The notes beneath the pieces were generated by a model. That model had not been told where the DNA came from. It saw nothing but the letters and a program-made list of their open reading frames with translations, and searched no databases. Shown here in pieces: positions 17,443 through 23,841 of a stretch of DNA of 35,244 nt (positions are counted from its first letter, which is position 1; each line of letters opens with the position of its first letter). The stretch covers positions 1-35,244 of the forward strand of contig JAQYSN010000181.1 in NCBI GenBank assembly GCA_028725265.1, in the 5' to 3' direction. This stretch comes from Spirochaetales bacterium. GTDB taxonomy: Bacteria; Spirochaetota; Spirochaetia; Treponematales; Treponemataceae. The translations under genes were made by a program, and so were the position numbers.

Positions 17443-18012
17443 ATGAATTTACTTGTTTTTAGTGATATACACGGATGCTTCAATACGCTCCAGCAGATGA
17501 TTGATATTTTTAACAATGGAACCGACGGTAAAAAGTTTGATTTGATGTTGATTGCAGGCGATTACGATAACCATGGCCCAAGAAATGGCGTTCCACAAGA
17601 TTATGATCCGATGAAATGTGCCGAAATTCTCAATGCCTATGCTGATAAAATCGTTGGAATCAGAGGAAACTGCGATTCTGAAGTTGACCAAATGATACTT
17701 AAATTCCCGATGATGAATGAATCTTCCCAGCTTTTTTTTGAAAGTGCTTCTGGTAAAAAAATGCGAATTTTCATGCACCATGGACACCTAGCCCAGTACA
17801 ATTCGGAAAATCTTGCAAAAATTCTTCCTGTCTCAAATGACTCTGTAAAAACAGTCGTTTTAAGTGGCCACACGCATATCCCAGTTAATGAAGAAAAAAA
17901 TGGGTATCACTTTTTAAATCCAGGCTCAATCACATTTCCAAAGGGCGGAAGCAAAAAAAGCTATGCCACGATAGATACCGAAAGTAGAAGAATTGAAATA
18001 AGGACATTGTAA
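17443..18012 (+). CDS. yfcE: YfcE-family metallophosphodiesterase
   Basis: A 189-residue calcineurin-like phosphoesterase with every metal-binding block: FSDIHG (Asp8, His10), GDYDNHGPRN, IRGNCDSE, HHGH and SGHTHIP. The ending LNPGSITFPKGG is typical of the YfcE group. Family enzymes hydrolyse phosphodiesters with manganese or similar ions; the natural substrate is not settled. It is cytoplasmic, with no signal peptide. It stands alone, divergent from the long minus-strand run, with its -10 box six bases before the ATG, and is followed by a repeat-filled spacer. Confidence 0.92.
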   Translation: MNLLVFSDIHGCFNTLQQMIDIFNNGTDGKKFDLMLIAGDYDNHGPRNGVPQDYDPMKCAEILNAYADKIVGIRGNCDSEVDQMILKFPMMNESSQLFFESASGKKMRIFMHHGHLAQYNSENLAKILPVSNDSVKTVVLSGHTHIPVNEEKNGYHFLNPGSITFPKGGSKKSYATIDTESRRIEIRTL

Positions 18013-18025
18013 GAAGTACAGCAAT

Positions 18026-18188
18026 CGAGGGGTTCTTAGGGGATTGCCTCTAAGCCGTGCTGAGGAAAGAAAGGGTTAAAGGGAAAGAAAACCCCCGCTC
18101 GCTTGAAGCTGCGCTGCGAACGCTTGAAGCTACGCTGCGAACGCTTGAAGCTGCGCTGCGAATCGGAGTAGAGGGGTTGTCGTTCCCT
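18026..18188. repeat. GC-rich repeat region carrying a TTAGGGG palindrome
   Basis: The spacer between yfcE and the S49 peptidase gene is unlike its surroundings, with runs of G and C. It contains TTAGGGG-ATTG-CCTCTAA (18036-18053), whose reverse complement matches the palindrome at 33907-33924 in 17 of 18 bases, and is flanked by GGGGTT. A three-copy 21-bp tandem repeat follows, then a GGGGTTGTCGTTCCC segment. It appears to be the longest copy in the window of a dispersed palindromic element, also seen in the ABC-F gene and before serA. Confidence 0.65.
18100..18162. repeat. three tandem copies of a 21-bp unit
   Basis: CGCTTGAAGCTGCGCTGCGAA occurs three times back to back (18100-18120, 18121-18141 with one change, 18142-18162). 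Each unit contains the inverted GCTTGAAGC and GCGCTGCG pieces. Copy-number variation between strains is likely. A spurious minus-strand ORF with SFKRSQR repeats results from it. Confidence 0.9.
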
Positions 18189-18230
18189 TGAAAAGGCATT
18201 GTGACTGCCTAAAGCCACAAAGGAGAAGAC

Positions 18231-19097
18231 ATGAAAACTATCGCGAAAATCAAAATCGAAGGCGTAATCGAAAAAGAAAACGAAACCTACAATCAAAAAT
18301 GGCTTTTGGAAACGATAAAAAAACTTGAAAAAAATAAATCCAACGCAGGAATCATGCTCTACATTTCCTCTCCGGGTGGCGGAGTCTACGAATCGGACGA
18401 AGTTTATGTCGCACTGAAAAAATACAAGGAAAGGACAAACCGACCTGTCTACGCGTACTTTGCCTCTTTAGCGGCTTCAGGCGGATACTACATCGGATGC
18501 GCGGCCGACACAATAATCGCCAACAGAAACACAATCACAGGTTCAATCGGCGTAATTTCAGGCCGTTTTGTGGATCTTTCGGAACCACTCAAAAAACACG
18601 GAATCAAGGCGGAAACAATCCATGCCGGCCGCAACAAAACGATGGGCAGCGTTACGGAACCCGTTACCGACGAGCAGCGAGCAATCATGCAGAGTCTTGC
18701 CGACGAATGCTACGAACAGTTCACTGGCATTGTAGCCGAAAGCCGCAAAATGGAAATCGAAAAAGTGAAGGAACTTGCAGACGGTAGAATTTATAGTGCA
18801 AAACAGGCAAAAGAAAATGGTCTTGTTGATGAAATTGCAGATTTTGAAGAAGCGGTCAAGATAATGAAAGAAAAAACTTTTGGCGACAAGGAATATGCGG
18901 CAGAAGTAAAGGATTATGAACTGAAGCAGAAAAAATCCCTGAAAAAACTGATAATGGGAACTTCGGCGTTGTTCAGCCAGAAAGCACTCGTAGCAGAGCC
19001 ACTATCACTATCTGGCGCACTTTCTACGGCGAATGCAATTCTAAATCCGTCTACCGTAAAATTCCCCGCGTTCATCTACGAAGGAAATTTACGATAA
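18231..19097 (+). CDS. sppA: S49 family serine peptidase (SppA-like)
   Basis: The 288-residue protein has ISSPGGGV, the nucleophile Ser83 in LAASGGYY and the general-base Lys136 in GRNKTMGS, about 53 residues apart as in short SppA enzymes that use a Ser-Lys dyad. DGRIYSAKQAKENGLVDEI is the other family block. These enzymes cut leftover signal peptides in or near the membrane. Unlike most SppA there is no N-terminal membrane helix, so this form may be soluble or peripheral. About 60 residues after the catalytic domain are poorly conserved. AAAGGAG stands seven bases before the ATG. The repeat region occupies most of the upstream spacer. Confidence 0.88.
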   Translation: MKTIAKIKIEGVIEKENETYNQKWLLETIKKLEKNKSNAGIMLYISSPGGGVYESDEVYVALKKYKERTNRPVYAYFASLAASGGYYIGCAADTIIANRNTITGSIGVISGRFVDLSEPLKKHGIKAETIHAGRNKTMGSVTEPVTDEQRAIMQSLADECYEQFTGIVAESRKMEIEKVKELADGRIYSAKQAKENGLVDEIADFEEAVKIMKEKTFGDKEYAAEVKDYELKQKKSLKKLIMGTSALFSQKALVAEPLSLSGALSTANAILNPSTVKFPAFIYEGNLR

Positions 19098-19104
19098 GGA
19101 TTGG

Positions 19105-19716
19105 TTAGTCCTGAAGCCACAAATAGTTGTAGATGATTTTATTGTCTCCATTACCGCCTTCAAGTTTTAGATATTCATCGTTATTTTGGTCCTTACCAAA
19201 ACTAACTATCCAACTTCCTTCGTAAGAATCGAACAAAGCTGCTGCTCCTTTTGCGTTTTCTGAAGGGAGTGAATAATAAGTCTCATCTTCTGTGGAAAAA
19301 GAAACTGTCGTACAAATAATTGTATCATTTGTCGAAATTGATTCATCTTTATAAGCAGGCATATAAAGATACACAATGTCCCATTCATACTGAGTGCCAT
19401 AAAGAGGTGAATCTTCGTAAACGTAATCTTCGGTTATTTTAAGCAAACCTATTTTTGAACCAGTCGATACTTTTACAATCGTAAAAGGCTCAGAACCTTC
19501 AATCGGAATCGTCAATGTAGAAAATTTTTTGGTAGAATCCCATGCAGATTGAAGATCTTCATCAAAACTAAACTCGAAAAATAGATTGTACTTTCCTGTA
19601 AAACCGCCTTCTGCCTGTTTAGCCCAAGTACAAGAATCGTCCCTGTTAAGCGGATCAGCAAAAACTGCAATTGCCAGCAACGCAAGAACCATTAAAACCA
19701 CAGATTTTTTCTTCAT
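19105..19716 (-). CDS. secreted protein of unknown function
   Basis: A signal peptide (MKKKSVVLMVLALLAIAVFA) is followed by about 183 residues of beta-rich sequence with many aromatic and acidic residues (YVYEDSPLYGTQYEWDIVYLYMP, YEGSWIVSFGKDQNND). I recognise no family. The general pattern resembles small treponemal periplasmic or surface proteins such as the lipoprotein at 25976-26647, but no lipobox Cys is present. The ORF track begins at a GTG too close to the ribosome site; AGGAG lies eight bases before the ATG at 19716. It converges with sppA, with seven bases between the stops. Confidence 0.75.
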   Translation of the reverse strand: MKKKSVVLMVLALLAIAVFADPLNRDDSCTWAKQAEGGFTGKYNLFFEFSFDEDLQSAWDSTKKFSTLTIPIEGSEPFTIVKVSTGSKIGLLKITEDYVYEDSPLYGTQYEWDIVYLYMPAYKDESISTNDTIICTTVSFSTEDETYYSLPSENAKGAAALFDSYEGSWIVSFGKDQNNDEYLKLEGGNGDNKIIYNYLWLQD

Positions 19717-19754
19717 ATCAAACACTCCTAAATGTTCATTTTAATGAAATTTTA

Positions 19755-19958
19755 TCATCCAATAAAAAAATTTACAACGAAATTCCAGATGAACCCAGAA
19801 ACGCAAATCATCTTCAGGCCAGTGTCGAAAATAAAACCTGCAAAAGTGCCCATTGCGGCCTTAAAAACTTCCTGAGTATTTCCGTGCTGATGAATCAACT
19901 CAGCGATAAGCACCCAGACAAACGGACCGAGAATCATTCCGAGGGCTTCTATAAAAAT
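19755..19958 (-). pseudogene. 5'-truncated DUF456-like membrane gene remnant
   Basis: Read on the minus strand, about 65 codons (IEALGMILGPFVWVLIAEL..., ending FVVNFFIG) resemble the C-terminal half of DUF456 membrane proteins: a glycine-rich helix pair with GPF...AEL and AAMGTFAGFIFDTGLK. The frame opens directly at the TAG stop of the AEC permease gene and in the same frame, so there is no room for the missing N-terminal half or a ribosome site. Full-length relatives are about 160 residues. I read it as a decayed gene whose front was deleted next to the permease. A 60-residue product from the ATG at 19937 is formally possible. Confidence 0.5.
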
Positions 19959-20963
19959 CTACCCTAGACTCATAACAAAACTGATGATAACCGGCATCGT
20001 GATTATTGAAAAGAGTGTCGAAATCGAAACAAGTTCGCTACCCAAAATCGTGTCTCGCTCAAAAATAGTTGCAAACATCACGGTATTGGCCGCACTCGGA
20101 GTGCAAACAGAAATCGCAAGTGCACAAAGCACGACTTCTCGGATGCCGCAAAAATAAAAAATCACAATCGAAATGACAGGTGCTATAACAAGGCGCATGA
20201 CAAGTGCAAGCCAGAAATTTGCATTTTTAAGAACTGCAAAACTCGTTATTTCAGAAAGATAAAAACCGATTATCACCATCGGAAGCGGCGTGTTAAGGGC
20301 AGCAAGACTCGCTATAGGAGACGCTACGATTTTTGGCAACGTTATCGGCAAAAAAAACACGATTAGCCCCAGTGCAACGCCGACGACCCCTGGATTCAAG
20401 AACGCCTTTCGAATGTAAGTGCCGACCTTTCGGGAATCTGTGCGAGGCTGTTCTGCTTGTTGCAATTCTGCGGCGGGGGGTAGCTTTGATTTCGGCTTCA
20501 CTTTGCACGAACTGCTCATCATCAAAACCCCGTAAGTCCAGGTCATTATGTTGAAAATTCCGATGAAAGCGGCACTGTAAAAAACACCTTCGTTTCCCAA
20601 AACCGCCTGCTGAAGAGGAAGGGCCATATATCCGCAATTTGAAAACACAACGCCAAAACGGAGGACTTTTTCCCTGCTTTCATCTTTGTCGTGCATCACA
20701 AGATGAGCTAAAATGATGTTCAAAAGATGTGCCCCGATTGCTGCGGCAAATGTAATCATAAGACCTTTGAACATCTCTTTTTCAAAGTCCCGATTAAATG
20801 AATTTATAATTACGCAAGGAGTGACAAAGTACAAAACGAAGGTACTCAAGTGCTTGATGCTTTCTTTTGTGAAAAACTTGAGTTTGCCACAGAGAAATCC
20901 TACGGCAATCAGAATGCATAAAATGCAAACTTGCTGAAAAACTGACAAAAAATTTTGTAACAT
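19959..20963 (-). CDS. AEC (auxin efflux carrier) family permease
   Basis: A 334-residue membrane protein with about ten helices arranged as two five-helix halves separated by a charged loop (residues about 155-185, rich in Lys, Pro, Ala and Gln). LIAVGFLCGKLKFFTKE at the start, VFSNCGYMALPL in helix 4 and CTPSAANTVMFA near the end are signatures of the AEC/PF03547 family, which move malonate, malate or amino-acid-like solutes. The C-terminus looks complete. The start codon is six bases after an extended -10 box (TGCTATAAA) with no Shine-Dalgarno. A DUF456 remnant follows its stop in the same frame. Confidence 0.85.
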   Translation of the reverse strand: MLQNFLSVFQQVCILCILIAVGFLCGKLKFFTKESIKHLSTFVLYFVTPCVIINSFNRDFEKEMFKGLMITFAAAIGAHLLNIILAHLVMHDKDESREKVLRFGVVFSNCGYMALPLQQAVLGNEGVFYSAAFIGIFNIMTWTYGVLMMSSSCKVKPKSKLPPAAELQQAEQPRTDSRKVGTYIRKAFLNPGVVGVALGLIVFFLPITLPKIVASPIASLAALNTPLPMVIIGFYLSEITSFAVLKNANFWLALVMRLVIAPVISIVIFYFCGIREVVLCALAISVCTPSAANTVMFATIFERDTILGSELVSISTLFSIITMPVIISFVMSLG

Positions 20964-20969
20964 ATTTTA

Positions 20970-20978
20970 TTTATAGCA
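20970..20978 (-). promoter_or_regulatory. extended -10 promoter of the AEC permease gene
   Basis: Minus-strand TGCTATAAA has the extended TG and a five-of-six -10 hexamer. Six bases (TAAAAT) separate it from the ATG at 20963. Confidence 0.5.
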
Positions 20979-21000
20979 AACTTCGTCACTTTTTGCTACA
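20974..21000 (+). repeat. 27-bp direct repeat, left copy, flanking the XRE cassette
   Basis: The string here and that at 21545-21571 match in 23 of 27 bases, with the last 17 (CGTCACTTTTTGCTACA) identical. The two copies bracket about 545 bp that contain only the XRE regulator gene and its promoter. Confidence 0.7.
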
Positions 21001-21133
21001 AGAATGCTATATTATCCTTGAACCACTAGAACAAAATAAAAATAAATCCCCATCTCTGAAAAAAAATTAGACAAAATTTGTTCAAATTTCATTTTCACAT
21101 CTATTATTTAAATGTAGTAACAAGCGAAAAAAG

Positions 21134-21163
21134 TTGACACTTCCCTATTTTATAGGGTATGTT
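21134..21163 (+). promoter_or_regulatory. promoter with palindromic operator before the XRE gene
   Basis: TTGACA (21134-21139) and TATGTT (21158-21163) are 18 bases apart. The spacer holds a perfect palindrome CCCTAT-TTT-ATAGGG (21143-21157). A repressor bound there would block RNA polymerase, as in autoregulated antitoxin genes. The start codon is 13 bases after the -10 box, so the leader must be very short. Confidence 0.65.
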
Positions 21164-21176
21164 ATAGGAGCGCAAA

Positions 21177-21500
21177 ATGAGTGAATTTTTTAATGAAATT
21201 ATGACAGGTCTCAATGAAGCCGTTGCTATTGAGCGCGAAGAACTTTCAGGCAAGCGAACCATATATGAAATAGAGCCATTAAAAAAATATGATAATCAAC
21301 AGATAAAAACAATCAGAAATTCTGTGAACATGACTCAAGCTCTTTTTGCAGACTATATGGGCGTTTCACCGAAAACTGTTGAAGCATGGGAAAACGGAAA
21401 AAATCACCCCACAGGTTCTGCATGTCGGCTTATAAGCATGCTCGAAAACAAGAGTTTTGAAAGGCTGCCATTCGTAAGAATTTGTGACAAAACCTACTAA
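21177..21500 (+). CDS. XRE-family (HigA/NadS-like) transcriptional regulator
   Basis: The 107-residue protein has a C-terminal helix-turn-helix (IKTIRNSVNMTQALFADYMGVSPKTVEAWENGKNHPTGSA), the pattern of antitoxin-type regulators encoded beside RelE/HigB toxins. Its N-terminal about 45 residues would be the dimer or toxin-facing part. No toxin ORF is present on either side, so it is an orphan here. AGGAG lies six bases before the ATG. Its promoter carries a perfect palindromic operator, fitting self-repression. Direct repeats of 27 bp bracket the gene and suggest it was inserted between the AEC and ABC-F genes. Confidence 0.85.
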   Translation: MSEFFNEIMTGLNEAVAIEREELSGKRTIYEIEPLKKYDNQQIKTIRNSVNMTQALFADYMGVSPKTVEAWENGKNHPTGSACRLISMLENKSFERLPFVRICDKTY

Positions 21501-21544
21501 AGAAAAATTTTGAAACAGCAAAAAAATCTTAGAGTAACTTGCCC

Positions 21545-21571
21545 TAGCGAAACCCGTCACTTTTTGCTACA
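21545..21571 (+). repeat. 27-bp direct repeat, right copy, flanking the XRE cassette
   Basis: This copy overlaps the ABC-F promoter (TGCTACACT). See the left copy at 20974-21000. Confidence 0.7.
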
Positions 21572-21573
21572 CT
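21565..21573 (+). promoter_or_regulatory. extended -10 promoter of the ABC-F gene
   Basis: TGCTACACT has the extended TG and a four-of-six -10 hexamer. It ends exactly six bases before the ATG at 21580, with no Shine-Dalgarno. Confidence 0.4.
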
Positions 21574-21579
21574 AGCAGT

Positions 21580-23295
21580 ATGAATGTTTTATCGGTGCAT
21601 GATGTAGCAAGACTCGGGCGAGAAAAACCGCTTTTCACAGGCGTAACTTTCGGCTTGAACGAAGGAGAAAAAGCCGCCCTCATCGGAAAAAACGGAGGGG
21701 GAAAATCAACACTCCTTTCGATTATCGCAGGCAACCTGGAATGCGATCAGGGGGAAGTTGTAATCAACGGGCAAAGCGTTTCCTACCTTGCACAAACACC
21801 GACTTTTAATGACGAAGACACCATACTCGACCACTGCTTTAAAAACGCTGACAAAACAAACGGAAGCAAACTTTCAACGATAAAAAACTACGAACAAGTT
21901 TGCGCAAAAATGGCGGAATGCGAAACCGAAGTACCGAAAAGTCTCCAAGATGAATTTGAAAAAATTTCAGTCGAAATGGACAGCAGAAACCTTTGGGAAT
22001 ATGAAAATTCCGTAAAAACGATTCTAACAGATTTAGGAATAACGGATTTTTCAAAAAAAATGAAGGAACTTTCAGGCGGCATGGCAAAAAAAGTTGCCCT
22101 TGCCCAAGTTCTTGTCGAGGACACAAAACTCCTTTTGCTCGACGAACCGACAAACCACCTGGACATCAGCACAATCACCTACTTGCAAGAGTACCTGAAG
22201 GCAACTGACCGAGCCGTTCTGATGGTAACGCACGACCGCTACTTTTTGGATGCCGTCTGCACGAACATCTACGAACTGGATAGACAACGCGTAAAACTGT
22301 ATCAGGGAAACTATTCGACTTACCTTGAAAAAAAGCAAATCGAAATGGAAATCGAAGAAAACACCGACCGTAGAATGGGGGCGTTTCTGCGAGTGGAAAA
22401 AGACTGGCTCATGCGAGGACCTTGTGCACGCGGAACTAAGGCAAAGGCGCGAATCCAGAACATCGAACGCCTCACGAGCGACCACGAATCATTCAAACAG
22501 CAGAAAAAAATCGACGACAAAACTTTCAGCTTTGAAACAAAAAACTCAAGGCTAGGCGGAAAAATCCTTGAACTAGAAAAAATCAGCAAGACCTATGATT
22601 CTGACGAACGCCACAGCATAATCCGCGATTTTTCTTTCACCTTCAACAAAGGCGACAAAATCGGCATCTACGGCAACAACGGAAGCGGCAAATCCACGCT
22701 GCTCAACATAATCACAGGAAAACTGGAAGCCACAACGGGAAGCGTAACTCAAGGACTCAACACGCAAATCGCCTATTACGAACAAAATCCTGCAATCGCA
22801 CTTGGTGAAGGCCCCGAAGCAAAACTTACCGTCCTGGATTACATCAAAGAAAGCGCCGAAAACATCACGCTCAAAAACGGCAAAAGCTACTCGGCCGCCC
22901 AACTTGCCGAACAATTCGGGTTTGAAGGCCGCATCCTCTACTCGCCCGTAAGCGCAATGAGCGGAGGCGAGCGCAAAAGGATTTATCTGGTACGACTCTT
23001 GATGAGCAATCCGAACTTTTTGATAATGGACGAGCCGACCAACGACTTCGATATTTTCACAATGTCGATTCTCGAAACCTTCCTGCAGGACTTTTCAGGA
23101 TGCCTTCTCATCGTCAGCCACGACCGATATTTTATGGACAAAGTCTGCGACACGACTCTGGTCATGAACGGAGATGCCACGATTTCCCTTTTCCCCGGAA
23201 AATGCAGCGACTACATTGAAATTTTGAAAACTAAGGTGGGGGAAAGCCTTCCCCCCTGGAGCGCACGATGTTGCGCTCACACCCCCTTCTCCTAG
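21580..23295 (+). CDS. ABC-F ATPase (Uup-like), C-terminal arm lost by frameshift
   Basis: Two ATPase domains in one chain. The first has Walker A GKNGGGKST, signature LSGGMAKK and Walker B LLLLDEPTNHLD; the second has GNNGSGKST, MSGGERKR and FLIMDEPTNDFD. Between them is the charged ABC-F linker that reaches the ribosomal P-site tRNA. There are no membrane segments, so it acts on ribosomes. Both ATP sites look intact. About 552 residues read normally (to ILKTK); the last about 20 (VGESLPPWSARCCAHTPFS) come from an 82-bp palindromic insert that ends the frame early. The original C-terminal coiled coil lies downstream in another frame. The core may still work. No Shine-Dalgarno is present; the -10 box is six bases from the ATG. 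Confidence 0.88.
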   Translation: MNVLSVHDVARLGREKPLFTGVTFGLNEGEKAALIGKNGGGKSTLLSIIAGNLECDQGEVVINGQSVSYLAQTPTFNDEDTILDHCFKNADKTNGSKLSTIKNYEQVCAKMAECETEVPKSLQDEFEKISVEMDSRNLWEYENSVKTILTDLGITDFSKKMKELSGGMAKKVALAQVLVEDTKLLLLDEPTNHLDISTITYLQEYLKATDRAVLMVTHDRYFLDAVCTNIYELDRQRVKLYQGNYSTYLEKKQIEMEIEENTDRRMGAFLRVEKDWLMRGPCARGTKAKARIQNIERLTSDHESFKQQKKIDDKTFSFETKNSRLGGKILELEKISKTYDSDERHSIIRDFSFTFNKGDKIGIYGNNGSGKSTLLNIITGKLEATTGSVTQGLNTQIAYYEQNPAIALGEGPEAKLTVLDYIKESAENITLKNGKSYSAAQLAEQFGFEGRILYSPVSAMSGGERKRIYLVRLLMSNPNFLIMDEPTNDFDIFTMSILETFLQDFSGCLLIVSHDRYFMDKVCDTTLVMNGDATISLFPGKCSDYIEILKTKVGESLPPWSARCCAHTPFS

Positions 23296-23317
23296 GGGTA
23301 CTACCCCTAAAACCCCA
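23236..23317 (+). mobile_element. 82-bp three-hairpin palindromic insertion in the ABC-F gene
   Basis: The insert holds three stem-loops in a row: GGGGGAA-AGCC-TTCCCCC, GAGCGCA-CGATGT-TGCGCTC and AGGGGTA-C-TACCCCT. Its right end, TAGGGG...CCCCTAA followed by ACCCC, matches the dispersed palindrome at 18036-18053 and 33907-33924. The frames before and after differ by 82 (mod 3 = 1), just as an insertion of this length would give. Exact ends may be off by a few bases, and no obvious target duplication is visible. It encodes nothing, so it would be a non-autonomous, MITE- or REP-like element. Confidence 0.7.
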
Positions 23318-23557
23318 AATAATTCTGCAGGGCAAAAACCGCGCAAACTTTCCTACAAAGAGCAAAAAGAATTTGAAGCCTTGGAAAGCGAAATTTTCGA
23401 ACTGGAAGCACGCAAAGAAGAACTTGAGGCACTTATGTCTGGTACAAACGGCGATTTTTCGCAACTTGAAAGTGCAACAAAAGAATACAACGAGCTTACC
23501 GTAACACTGGATTCAAAATACAACCGCTGGGAAGAATTGGCTTCTATCAGTGGGTAA
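23318..23557 (+). pseudogene. detached C-terminal coiled coil of the ABC-F gene
   Basis: In the frame one base ahead of the main ORF, an open stretch reads NNSAGQKPRKLSYKEQKEFEALESEIFELE..., a charged coiled coil of about 79 residues ending at TAA 23555-23557. This is the typical C-terminal domain of Uup-type ABC-F proteins. It has no start codon or ribosome site of its own and would only be made by ribosomal frameshifting across the insert. Confidence 0.75.
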
Positions 23558-23586
23558 GATTTCTTTCCACAGTAAAATATCTTTGC

Positions 23587-23667
23587 TTAACATATAGTTC
23601 ATACCTGATATAATTTTAGGTTTGACATACACTAATACAGATACCGATGATTCTGTCAAAAATATAA
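23587..23667 (+). repeat. 81-bp direct repeat, left copy, flanking rpn
   Basis: This sequence and 24858-24938 are both 81 bp and differ at only two positions. The repeat contains TTTGACA and TGTCAAA as inverted arms about 27 bases apart, and TATAATTTTAGG. The two copies bracket the rpn gene as a 1,271-bp repeat-to-repeat unit. A separate small palindrome, CTATCA-CTGTT-TGATAG (23692-23708), lies between this copy and the rpn start. Confidence 0.9.
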
Positions 23668-23841
23668 TTTATCAAAACAGCTATTCAACCTCTATCACTG
23701 TTTGATAGTCGACTTTTCAAAAAAAAAATTTCACGAAAATTAACTCATAATTGAATTTTCTGTTGATAATTAAGATGTACAGGCTTTAGAGTAAACTGTC
23801 TTTTCTTTTCCTGCAAAAACTTTTTTGAAGGAGTCTACCTT

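Noticed and set aside
17319-17516. 65-aa minus ORF spanning the yfcE promoter
   Set aside because: It overlaps the yfcE start and the promoters on both strands, with low-complexity Lys/Arg/Gln content.
18100-18162. Tandem 21-bp repeats as a CRISPR array
   Set aside because: The units are contiguous with no spacers, and no cas genes are present.
18036-18296. 86-aa minus ORF with repeated SFKRSQR
   Set aside because: It is produced by the 21-bp tandem repeat and runs into the sppA coding region; it has no ribosome site.
23268-23504. 78-aa ORF starting in the ABC-F insert
   Set aside because: It is in a third frame; the neighbouring frame clearly holds the ABC-F coiled coil.
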